A stretch of DNA of 62,832 nt from an uncultured Porphyromonadaceae bacterium (GTDB taxonomy: Bacteria; Bacteroidota; Bacteroidia; Bacteroidales; Muribaculaceae): the NCBI GenBank assembly GCA_947174235.1, contig CAMWID010000002.1, positions 1-62,832 on the forward strand, given 5' to 3'. Each line of letters starts with the position of its first letter. Position 1 is the first letter of the stretch. The translations under genes and the position numbers were made by a program. Under the pieces are notes generated by a model that was given only the letters and a program-made list of their open reading frames with translations, did no database searches and was not told the DNA's origin. This document shows, one piece after another, positions 51,276 through 59,301 of the stretch.

Positions 51276-51477
51276 ATTGGATTCCTGCCGATAAAACTGT
51301 CTATGCCGCGACCATCAGATGTCATGACCGACAAAAAATGTATCAAGAATGGTTCAATTCTCTATATATGTTTTAAAACACATGAGAAAATTGCAAATTT
51401 CTTGGTAGAATGCAAAAAAATGTCTAAATTAGCAATCGCAAACCTTAACTAAGGATTGTTAAATAATAAGAATCGAC

Positions 51478-51507
51478 GGTTACTTATATAATCGTTTAAG
51501 TATAACC
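51478..51507 (+). promoter_or_regulatory. Leader hairpin before the small HTH-like gene
   Basis: GGTTA-CTTA (51478-51486) pairs with TAAG-TAACC (51497-51507, two-base bulge), ending 20 bases before the start codon. A CCTTA-AC-TAAGG palindrome lies further up at 51443-51454. Either might be an operator or translational control. No promoter is clear in 51276-51477. Confidence 0.4.
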
Positions 51508-51527
51508 TCAAAAAAATACCATCTGCT

Positions 51528-51791
51528 ATGAGCAAGACAATCACCTTCAACGAGCTTCGCAGACTCAAAGACAGTTTGCCCGACGGCTCCACCCATCGTA
51601 TCGCCGACGAGCTGAACCTTACAGTACAGACAGTGCGTAATTATTTCGGTGGCGTCAATTATCAGTTTGGCAAGAATGTCGGCATGCACATAGAGCCGGG
51701 TCCCGACGGAGGTCTCGTGGTTCTGGATGACACCACAATCTATGACATGGCAGTCAAGATTCTCGAAGAAGAGAACAAGGCTGATGCCTGA
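51528..51791 (+). CDS. Small conserved Bacteroidetes HTH-like protein
   Basis: An 87-residue protein. The first half, DGSTHRIADELNLTVQTVRNYF, looks like a helix-turn-helix, and the second half has a conserved HIEPGPDGGLVVLDDTTIYD. Very similar small proteins occur across Bacteroidales by my recollection, with no assigned function. It is probably a DNA-binding regulator. A leader hairpin lies at 51478-51507 and a GC-rich hairpin follows. Confidence 0.75.
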   Translation: MSKTITFNELRRLKDSLPDGSTHRIADELNLTVQTVRNYFGGVNYQFGKNVGMHIEPGPDGGLVVLDDTTIYDMAVKILEEENKADA

Positions 51792-51833
51792 GACGTTCTT
51801 ACAATAGAGAACTGATTCGTTAGACAATCACAA

Positions 51834-51866
51834 CGGCGCCCCGGGTTTTCTGGGGCGCCGCTTAAA
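51834..51866 (+). terminator. Terminator-like GC hairpin after the HTH gene
   Basis: CGGCGCCCC (51834-51842) pairs with GGGGCGCCG (51852-51860), followed by CTTAAATT. The T tract is poor. Confidence 0.6.
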
Positions 51867-51877
51867 TTAAATTTGAC

Positions 51878-53017
51878 ATGGTGGCAGAAAGGTTTATTAC
51901 TCTTGCGATACATACATATCCTCATGCGGTGACTCTCAAAAAAATTCTTGAGAGTCATGGGGTGACTGTGAAATTCGAGAATCTTGTGATTTCGGGAGCG
52001 GGGATTGCCTCAGGTGTCCGGGTGAAGATACTTGAGACGGATCTCCCGCTTGCTCTGAAGATAACGGAAAGTTCCGGATCATTCCCTTCCGCGAAGCTTG
52101 AAATGAAAATGGCAGGATCTTATGCCACAGTGCTGATACCTGTGGATTTTTCGCCTGACAGCCTGCGGGCGTGCAAGGCGGGATTTGAGATAGCGCGGAA
52201 ACTGTCGCTTCATCCGGTATTGCTTCATGCTTATGTCACTCCATATTTCAATGGAAATATAGCTTATGGTGATTCTCTTTCGGGAGGTCTTTCCCCGATA
52301 GACGGTGGCGAAATGGAAGCTATAGAAGAGGAGATGGACATGCAAAAGGAGAGCAACAGGATGATGTCGGCTTTTCGTAAAAAACTTGACGCGGCATTGC
52401 AAGATGCCGGACTCGGGGATATAGATTATTCTGTCAATGTAAGTGAAGGCATTCCTGAAGAGGTGATTCTTGAGTATTGCAGGCTGACGCCTCCCGGACT
52501 TGTGGTGATGTCGACAAGAGGGGTGGACAAAAAAGGGGAGCAATTGATAGGGAGCGTCACCGCCGAGGTGCTTGATTCATGCAGGGTCCCGGTATTCACG
52601 ATTCCGGATAATTTCAATTTCACTTCTGTAGATTCATTGAAAAAACTGGTTTATTTCTGTAATCTTGACCAACAGGATATCCTTTCTGTCGACTCTCTGA
52701 TGCGTATGCTTGAATACCCGGATGTGGATGTCACGTTGATTCCGGTGAATGAAAGGGCAGGAGACGGCATAAAGGACAAAGTAAATATTTTGTGTGAATA
52801 CTTCAACAAGAATTATCCTATGGCACGGTTCACGACAGAAGTTTTTCCGGCAAAGACATTCAGGGAAGATTTTGAAAATTATGACCGTCAGGCGGGCATT
52901 CAGCTTTTGATAGTTCCGAATAAGAAGAAGAATGTATTCAGCCGCCTGTTCAATCCCGGAATCGCCCACAAGCTGCTTTTCGAACGCGACACACCGTTGC
53001 TGGCTTTGCCGGTATGA
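51878..53017 (+). CDS. DUF2007-like/universal stress protein fusion
   Basis: A 379-residue protein. Residues about 1-70 (LAIHTYPHAVTLKKILESHG, then VRVKILETDLPLALKI) resemble DUF2007-type signal-transducing domains. A UspA domain (about 80-240) follows: TVLIPVDFSPDSLRACKAGF at the start and VVMSTRGVDKKGEQLIGSVT at the end, where the nucleotide-binding G-x2-G-x9-G(S/T) reads partly (STRGVDKKGEQLIGSV). A second, degenerate USP-like domain covers about 250-379 (LVYFCNLDQQDILSVDSLM, ending HKLLFERDTPLLALP). It lies 28 bases before mutS2 and is likely co-transcribed. Confidence 0.82.
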   Translation: MVAERFITLAIHTYPHAVTLKKILESHGVTVKFENLVISGAGIASGVRVKILETDLPLALKITESSGSFPSAKLEMKMAGSYATVLIPVDFSPDSLRACKAGFEIARKLSLHPVLLHAYVTPYFNGNIAYGDSLSGGLSPIDGGEMEAIEEEMDMQKESNRMMSAFRKKLDAALQDAGLGDIDYSVNVSEGIPEEVILEYCRLTPPGLVVMSTRGVDKKGEQLIGSVTAEVLDSCRVPVFTIPDNFNFTSVDSLKKLVYFCNLDQQDILSVDSLMRMLEYPDVDVTLIPVNERAGDGIKDKVNILCEYFNKNYPMARFTTEVFPAKTFREDFENYDRQAGIQLLIVPNKKKNVFSRLFNPGIAHKLLFERDTPLLALPV

Positions 53018-53045
53018 CGGTATTGTCGCCTCATGTAACAACTTT

Positions 53046-55511
53046 ATGATTTTTCCTAAAGAATTTGAATCAAAGGTAGGATTCGCTCAATTGCGACAGA
53101 TCCTGACCGAAAAATGCGAGACACGCCTCGGAAAGGAAGAGGCGATAAATATGACATTTTCCTCTGTCTTTGAAGATATAAGACGGAGACTTTTATGCGT
53201 TTCGGAGATGCTGACGTTGCTTTCTTCCGGAATGGACATGCCTGACGAGAGGGTTTATGATGTGGTGCCGTGGCTGTCGGAAATTAAGGCGGCGGGATCA
53301 TTCATGTCTGCCGACAGACTTCAGAAATTGTCCGCCACCTTGCAGACCATGCATGGTGTCGGATCTTTTTTCGCGAAAAAGGAAGAAAACGGGCAGACCC
53401 GTTTCCCATATCTCGGAGATGAGTTTGCCGGTCTTCCCGTTTTTCCTGAGATAGTGCGGGAGATTGAGCGTTGTATCGGGAGGTTCGGAGAGGTGAAGGA
53501 CAATGCCTCGCCCGGACTTTCAGAGGTCCGACGTGCCATGTCGGCGGCTTCCGGCTCTATGCAGAGGGCTATGCGCAGGGTGCTTGACCGCGCGGTGCAG
53601 GAAGGGGTAGTGGATAAGGATGCGAGCCCCTCATTGCGTGACGGCAGGATGGTGATACCTGTATCCGCCACAATGAAAAGAAGTATAAACGGTATTGTCC
53701 ACGACCAGAGCGCCACAGGAAAAACTGTCTTCATAGAGCCTGCGGAAGTGGTCGAGGCAGGCAACCGTCTGCGAGAGCTGGAAATGGATGAACGGCGTGA
53801 GATCGCCATTATCCTTACAGGCATTACGGATATGGTGCGCCCTTATGTCGAAGAGATCGTGTCGGGATGTAAGATACTTGCGAGACTTGATTTCATAAAA
53901 GCGAAGGCAAGGTTTGCCGCTGAGACAGGAGCCGAGATGCCTAACCTTGAGAGGAAGCCGGAGATAGAATGGTATCATGCCGTCCATCCGGGGCTGATGC
54001 TCAATCTGAAGGCTCAGGGCAGGACGGCTGTGCCTCTTGACATAACCCTGGGGGGAGACAAGCGCATATTGATAATTTCAGGACCGAATGCGGGCGGAAA
54101 GTCTGTGTGCCTTAAAACTGTGGCGGTGGTCCAATATATGATGCAATGCGGAATGCTGCCTACATTGTATTCAAATTCGCATATGGGTATTTTCTCCGGC
54201 GTTTTTATTGACATAGGAGACGAGCAGTCGATCGAGAATGATCTCAGCACATATTCCTCCCATCTTGCGAATATGAAGTTTTTCCTCAACAGGTCAAATT
54301 CTTCCACATTGATTCTTGCCGACGAGATGGGATCCGGCACAGAACCGCAGATCGGAGGGGCTCTTGCCCAATCGATTCTCACGGATCTTGGCAAAACGGG
54401 ATGCATGGGTGTGGTCACCACCCATTACCAGAATCTAAAGACGTTCGCAGAGTCAGAACCCGGATTCGTGAACGGCGCGATGCTCTACGACCGTCAGCAT
54501 TTGCGGCCTACTTTTCAGCTGTCGATAGGAAATCCGGGCAGTTCGTTCGCATTGGAGATAGCACGCAATACCGGACTTCCGGGAGATGTGATAGAGAGGG
54601 CAAGGGAAATTGTCGGCAGTGATTATGTCAATATGGACAAGTATCTTCTCGACATACAGCGCGACCGCAGGTATTGGGCAAACAAGCGTCTTGGCATCAA
54701 GGAGAAAGAACACAAGCTGGATAAGCTTCTTGAGACGTATGAATCGGATTCTTCTGATCTGAAATCGCAAAGAGCCGCAATAATCCGGGCAGCCAAAGAG
54801 GAGGCGAAGGAGATTCTTGCCGGAGCCAACGCACGTATCGAACGTTCTATTCATGAGATAAGAAAGGCGGAGGCTGAGAAAGAACGTACAAGGCAGATAC
54901 GTAAAGAACTTGAAGAATACAAACAGAGTCTCGAAGAGCAACATGATAAGGAAGTTCTTCCCGAAGTATTGAAACCGTTGCGTCACAAAAGTAAAAAAAC
55001 GACGGTAGCGCAACATAATGTGGCTCAAAACACAAAGGTGGCGAAGGCTCTTTCTGCGGGCGATTACGTGAGAATGTCAAACGGGGGAGTGGTAGGGAAA
55101 ATCTTAAGTATAAGCGGCAAAAAAGCGGAGGTTGCCTTCGGGGCTTTGCGCACGATTGTGGAACTTGACAAGCTTCAGGCTGCCCAGAAGCCAAAACCTG
55201 CGGCTACCTCCACCATATTGACAGTATCGTCTTCTACTTCTGATGAAAGCCGTGAACGGCAGCTGAAATTTAAAAATGAAATCGATGTGAGGGGAATGCG
55301 GGCTGACGAGGCATTGCAGGCTGTCACATATTTCCTTGATGACGCGGTCCAGTTTAACGCCGGTCGTCTAAGGATACTTCACGGCACGGGACACGGAATC
55401 CTGAAGACTCTGATCCGCCAGCAGCTGAAGGCGAATCCCAATGTATCCGGATTTCACGATGAGGATGTGCGGTTCGGCGGAGCGGGTATTACTGTGATCG
55501 ATCTTTCCTGA
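53046..55511 (+). CDS. mutS2: MutS2 (endonuclease/ribosome-rescue ATPase)
   Basis: An 821-residue MutS2. The core and lever domains precede the ABC-type ATPase: Walker A ISGPNAGGKSVCLKTV (about 341-356), Walker B ILADEMGSGTEPQIGGALAQ (about 420-439), VTTHYQNLK. A long coiled coil follows (about 540-650), then a KOW-like stretch and the C-terminal Smr domain (about 745-821: EIDVRGMRADEALQAVTYFL, then ILHGTGHGILKTLIRQQL). MutS2 proteins suppress recombination or rescue collided ribosomes. A frame opening 38 codons upstream lies inside the previous gene; ATG 53046 starts the conserved IFPKEFESKVGFAQLRQIL. Confidence 0.94.
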   Translation: MIFPKEFESKVGFAQLRQILTEKCETRLGKEEAINMTFSSVFEDIRRRLLCVSEMLTLLSSGMDMPDERVYDVVPWLSEIKAAGSFMSADRLQKLSATLQTMHGVGSFFAKKEENGQTRFPYLGDEFAGLPVFPEIVREIERCIGRFGEVKDNASPGLSEVRRAMSAASGSMQRAMRRVLDRAVQEGVVDKDASPSLRDGRMVIPVSATMKRSINGIVHDQSATGKTVFIEPAEVVEAGNRLRELEMDERREIAIILTGITDMVRPYVEEIVSGCKILARLDFIKAKARFAAETGAEMPNLERKPEIEWYHAVHPGLMLNLKAQGRTAVPLDITLGGDKRILIISGPNAGGKSVCLKTVAVVQYMMQCGMLPTLYSNSHMGIFSGVFIDIGDEQSIENDLSTYSSHLANMKFFLNRSNSSTLILADEMGSGTEPQIGGALAQSILTDLGKTGCMGVVTTHYQNLKTFAESEPGFVNGAMLYDRQHLRPTFQLSIGNPGSSFALEIARNTGLPGDVIERAREIVGSDYVNMDKYLLDIQRDRRYWANKRLGIKEKEHKLDKLLETYESDSSDLKSQRAAIIRAAKEEAKEILAGANARIERSIHEIRKAEAEKERTRQIRKELEEYKQSLEEQHDKEVLPEVLKPLRHKSKKTTVAQHNVAQNTKVAKALSAGDYVRMSNGGVVGKILSISGKKAEVAFGALRTIVELDKLQAAQKPKPAATSTILTVSSSTSDESRERQLKFKNEIDVRGMRADEALQAVTYFLDDAVQFNAGRLRILHGTGHGILKTLIRQQLKANPNVSGFHDEDVRFGGAGITVIDLS

Positions 55512-55553
55512 TCAAGTCATGCTTTCCAATAAAACCCATTCCGATTGTTATAG

Positions 55554-55600
55554 ACCGCATCCAGAAAGTTTCTATAGATGACTTTCTGGATGCGGTTAAA
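55554..55600. terminator. Convergent terminator between mutS2 and the AraJ-like gene
   Basis: A perfect 16-bp stem (55554-55569 with 55581-55596, 11-base loop). The T tract is weak on both strands, but position between converging genes supports it. Confidence 0.7.
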
Positions 55601-55612
55601 TTTTGGGATCTC

Positions 55613-56761
55613 TTATTTGCCGTGGTCATATTTATGATGAAGGATAAACAGCGCGGTGGCTCCGATAGCCGCGAATGGAAGTCCGACGATAGCCGGTGAT
55701 GCCAGTCCCAGTCCGAGATGGATCGCCAGCCCCCCGACAGCGGCAGACATGGCGTTGGACACGTTGAACGCGATCTGTATTCCGGCGCCTCCGAGCATCT
55801 CACCCCCTTTGGCATATCTTACGATGAGAAATTGTAATGGACCGCCGATACCGAACAATCCGGCTGTGGCGAGGAAGGTAAGTATCAGCGAAGGTATTTT
55901 AAACGGAGCGAAGAAATACAACAGAGGCATTACCACAAGCATTGATGCGGCGAGTATGCCTGTGACAAGCGATACTCCGAACTTGTCGGCAAGCTTACCG
56001 GCATATGCGTTTCCCGCCACCATTCCGGCTCCGGCAAGCATCATCACCCATGTCATGACCGCCGGGGTAAAGTGAGTGACCTCTGTCATTATAGGATCGA
56101 TATAGCTCAACCAGCAGTATACGCTTGCCTGTCCGAAGAAGACACCTGTGTATATAAGCCAGGGTGCGAGGTTGCCTAAAAATCTGAACTGCCCTTTTAT
56201 ATTGGTTTTGGGAAGAGGTTGAATCACCGGTACCCACAGATTTATGAATATAAACGCCATGAGTCCGATAAATGCCACACCTAAGAATACCATCCTCCAG
56301 TTAAGAAGGTTACTCACGAGGGTGGCAAACGGCACGCCGATAAGGTTTGCCACTGTCATTCCTCCGATCATGACGGCTACCGCCTGCGCTCCGGCTCCTT
56401 GTTTCGCCAGTCGGGTGCATACTATGGCTCCCGCGCCGAAATATGCACCGTGCGGAAGACCCGCGACAAAACGCGCGCAAAGCAGTGTGGCATAGTTGGG
56501 AGACAGGGCGGCTCCGATATTGCCTATGAAAATGACAGCGCTAAGAATAAGCATCAGTTTTTTCAGTGGAATGTTGCGCAGCAACAGAAGCAACGGCGAT
56601 CCTATCGCCACACCAAGAGAATAAAGAGAAATAAGATTGCCTGCCTGTACAATGGATACATTTATGCCGGAAGCCACATTTCCCAATATACCCATCATCC
56701 CGAATTCAGCTATTCCAAGGGCAAAGGTGCCGATAGCCAGGGCAACAAGACTCCTTTTCAT
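55613..56761 (-). CDS. MFS transporter, AraJ/drug:H+ antiporter 1 type
   Basis: A 382-residue protein with 12 hydrophobic segments. The N-terminal RSLVALAIGTFALGIAEFGMMGILG and the motif GLPHGAYFGAGAIVCTRLAK match the AraJ/YdhP-like arabinose-efflux group of the DHA1 MFS family. It exports sugars or small organic compounds, with substrates rarely known. It is single; a -7 element CAAAATTA (minus strand TAATTTTG) lies at 56817-56824. Confidence 0.87.
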   Translation of the reverse strand: MKRSLVALAIGTFALGIAEFGMMGILGNVASGINVSIVQAGNLISLYSLGVAIGSPLLLLLRNIPLKKLMLILSAVIFIGNIGAALSPNYATLLCARFVAGLPHGAYFGAGAIVCTRLAKQGAGAQAVAVMIGGMTVANLIGVPFATLVSNLLNWRMVFLGVAFIGLMAFIFINLWVPVIQPLPKTNIKGQFRFLGNLAPWLIYTGVFFGQASVYCWLSYIDPIMTEVTHFTPAVMTWVMMLAGAGMVAGNAYAGKLADKFGVSLVTGILAASMLVVMPLLYFFAPFKIPSLILTFLATAGLFGIGGPLQFLIVRYAKGGEMLGGAGIQIAFNVSNAMSAAVGGLAIHLGLGLASPAIVGLPFAAIGATALFILHHKYDHGK

Positions 56762-56816
56762 AAAAAAGCCGATAAGAAAATAACTTAAATAACATCAATA
56801 TTTCAAAAATCGGCTG

Positions 56817-56824
56817 CAAAATTA
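56817..56824 (-). promoter_or_regulatory. -7 element for the AraJ-like gene
   Basis: On the minus strand TAATTTTG, about 55 bases before the start codon. No clear -33. Confidence 0.4.
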
Positions 56825-56840
56825 CAAAAACTTTGAATAT

Positions 56841-56867
56841 CGAGAGACATTATTCTCGTTTTTTTAT
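56841..56867 (+). terminator. Possible plus-strand terminator in the gap before the glycan operon end
   Basis: CGAGA (56841-56845) pairs with TCTCG (56854-56858), followed by eight or nine T. No plus-strand gene ends here. The stem is short; could be chance. Confidence 0.35.
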
Positions 56868-56869
56868 AG

Positions 56870-56921
56870 ATTGACGGGCAGACGTCATTTCTGAAAAGGT
56901 GACTGACGTCTGCCTGTCAAT
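56870..56921 (-). terminator. Hairpin after the glycan operon
   Basis: An 18-bp stem (56870-56887 with 56904-56921, one G-U). It follows the last gene of the minus-strand operon by 35 bases. No T tract follows on the minus strand, so it may protect the mRNA 3' end rather than terminate. Confidence 0.6.
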
Positions 56922-56955
56922 AAAGAAAGGTTGTGGCGATTTCCATTGAGGCGCG

Positions 56956-59301
56956 TCAGTATCGTGATTGGCGTAACAATGCCTCGATATAATAATAGTC
57001 GGCGTAGTTCAGTGGTACGTCGATTTCGATATTTCCCGGGTGGTGTCCTGTGCTGTGGTCAAGAATGAAACCGTATTTCTCACCCGAGGGTATCCTATAT
57101 GATTTGGTCAGACTGTCAATGATTTTATCGGCATGTTCGCGATAGATTGTCTTCCTGTTATCATCTGTAAGGTCGCTCAGCATATAAAGCCCGGAGGCTA
57201 TGATAGCTGCCGATGACGCGTCGCGTGGACAATCGGGGTTATCCTGACCGGCGGTCAAATTCGTCACACGTGGATCTTTCATGTCCCAATACGGTATTTT
57301 ATCCGAAGGCATATTCTTCCACGACAGAATGAAATCGGCGATTTTCTCACTCATTTCAAGATAGCGGCGGTCGCCCGTGTATTGATAACATTGGGCATAT
57401 CCATAAAGTCCCCATGCCTGACCACGGCTCCAGAAAGAGTCGTCGGAATATCCTTGTGCCGTGCATTTCATTCTCACCTCTCCCGTTTCGGGGTCATAAT
57501 CCACCACATGATAAGAAGAATTGTCGTCCCTGAAATGGTTCACAAGGGTGGTGTTGGCGTGTTCCACAGCTATTTTGTGATATATGGAATCTCCTGTCAA
57601 CATTGTGGCTTGAAACAGCATTTCAAGATTCATCATATTGTCGATTATTACCGGAAATTTCCATACTTTCGCGTTATGGTCCCATGACCGGATCGATTTT
57701 ACGGTAGGGTTGTAGCGGGTGATAAGGGTGGCGGCACTTTGAAGCACAACATCCTTGTAAGACTGTTCGCCGGTGATGGAGTAAGCCTTACCGAAACTGT
57801 CGTTCATCATAAACCCGAGGTCATGTGTGCCTTTGTGCCATTTTGCATCTTCTATCGGCCATGTCCAGCTTATAGCCGTCTGTCGGAGCTTCGGGAGGTT
57901 GGCATATTCATATGCTTGCCATAAAATGCCGGAGAAGAATCCCGAGCACCAGTCATATGCATTTACAAGGCTCAGGCTTCCGTCGTCATTTATTGTGCGT
58001 GGTATAACCCTTCTTTTGGAAGCGTTAGTCTTGTTTTTCCTTTCCTTGTTTGCGCATTCCACTGCAAATTTAAGTTGCGGCAATACATCGGTCATGGCGT
58101 CGTCTATTCCTCGCGCCTGAAAATAAGTCATGTTGAATGGGTCGGAATAATCCAGAACCCTGTTGGAGAAATACAAGTCTTTGTAATCTTTTCTCGAGGG
58201 GTTAAGGAGCCACGCCCTGTAAAGATCTTTCAGTACGTCCTGTTTCTTCCCGTCCATCCCGGAAATCTGTTGATAGTTCCAGTTGTCGGCATTTTTCCCG
58301 ATATGACGGGCAAGAAAATCCAATCCTTTCTCTACGCTCCTTCCATCTTCCGACACGATATTGCCCATGTCGATACCGGCATTTGCCGCCATTTCCATTA
58401 TGTCGAGCAGATGGGTGAGATTATATTGGGAATAACCGAATGAGAGGGTGCGGGTCAGTTCGTGCGGCTGGCTGCCGTCCGGCTCTATCTGTGTGAAAAT
58501 CCTTTTTTCCGCAACTTCCTTAGCGATTTTATCCGCGACATCCCGTTTGCCGCTGTATAAGGCGAAAGCCATCGCTTGGGCATCATAGGCGGTGGAGTGA
58601 TTGTTTGACTGGCGGCTTTCCTCAATCCCAGACGGAGAGGTGAGCATCCAGTCGGTCAGTTCTGCAAACCATTTTTTGAGGTTTTTTGATTTTTTTGAGG
58701 GGAATGCTTTCGAGCCTTCCAGGAGGCGCACGCCGTCAAGCATCCCGACAAAAGAATATGCGTCAATCACTCCGTAGCATCTTCCTTTTCCGTTGTTGTG
58801 TCCCGGGATCATCTGGGCATATTCCAGGTTCGGGTTCATGCGGGTATTCTTGTCGAGAAACCATACATCGATAAGTTGCGCGGCTTTTCCGGCATACTTT
58901 TCATCGCCGGTGAAATAATATGCGAGAGCAAGAGTCTTTATCCTGTCAGCAGTTTTGCCGAGACGGTCACGGTCGAGTTTATAGATCTCGGGATTTGTAA
59001 CCCCGTCGCGATTGATATACGGCAGTCCGTCGGCTTTTTGAGGGTCTTGCCAGAAGTATCGTGCCTGACTCATATAATCGTGCCTGTCTCCGCTTGCAGG
59101 CACTGCCTCTTTGTCCATTACCGACATAGGCATACATTCGAGTAGCGAGTCAGCCACGCATACCAAATGTGACAAAGCTTTAGAATAAAAAGGTCGGTCG
59201 ATGTTTTGTTTTACATTCTGCAGACGGGAGGTGTCTATCACCTGCGAGCTGCCGCACAAGAAAGATGCGGCAAGCCCGAGAGTCAATATATGTCGGTTCA
59301 T
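56956..59301 (-). CDS. Fusion of an alginate-lyase-like domain and a GH88 unsaturated glucuronyl hydrolase
   Basis: A 781-residue exported protein (signal peptide about 1-19). Residues about 40-390 match the alginate lyase fold of the PL5/PL38 kind: NNHSTAYDAQ with the putative catalytic His (233-242) and RTLSFGYSQYNL (284-295) with Arg and Tyr at the expected spacing. Residues about 405-780 match GH88: DWCSGFFSGILWQAYE (450-465), GTHDLGFMM (D494), IIDNMMNLEML (D554) and DDSFWSRGQAWGLYGYAQCY. GH88 enzymes hydrolyse 4,5-unsaturated uronyl residues, exactly the ends that lyases make. One chain would thus cleave a uronic-acid polymer and remove the product end sugar. The polymer (alginate-like, glucuronan or other) is not shown. 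It overlaps GH2 by four bases. Confidence 0.83.
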   Translation of the reverse strand: MNRHILTLGLAASFLCGSSQVIDTSRLQNVKQNIDRPFYSKALSHLVCVADSLLECMPMSVMDKEAVPASGDRHDYMSQARYFWQDPQKADGLPYINRDGVTNPEIYKLDRDRLGKTADRIKTLALAYYFTGDEKYAGKAAQLIDVWFLDKNTRMNPNLEYAQMIPGHNNGKGRCYGVIDAYSFVGMLDGVRLLEGSKAFPSKKSKNLKKWFAELTDWMLTSPSGIEESRQSNNHSTAYDAQAMAFALYSGKRDVADKIAKEVAEKRIFTQIEPDGSQPHELTRTLSFGYSQYNLTHLLDIMEMAANAGIDMGNIVSEDGRSVEKGLDFLARHIGKNADNWNYQQISGMDGKKQDVLKDLYRAWLLNPSRKDYKDLYFSNRVLDYSDPFNMTYFQARGIDDAMTDVLPQLKFAVECANKERKNKTNASKRRVIPRTINDDGSLSLVNAYDWCSGFFSGILWQAYEYANLPKLRQTAISWTWPIEDAKWHKGTHDLGFMMNDSFGKAYSITGEQSYKDVVLQSAATLITRYNPTVKSIRSWDHNAKVWKFPVIIDNMMNLEMLFQATMLTGDSIYHKIAVEHANTTLVNHFRDDNSSYHVVDYDPETGEVRMKCTAQGYSDDSFWSRGQAWGLYGYAQCYQYTGDRRYLEMSEKIADFILSWKNMPSDKIPYWDMKDPRVTNLTAGQDNPDCPRDASSAAIIASGLYMLSDLTDDNRKTIYREHADKIIDSLTKSYRIPSGEKYGFILDHSTGHHPGNIEIDVPLNYADYYYIEALLRQSRY

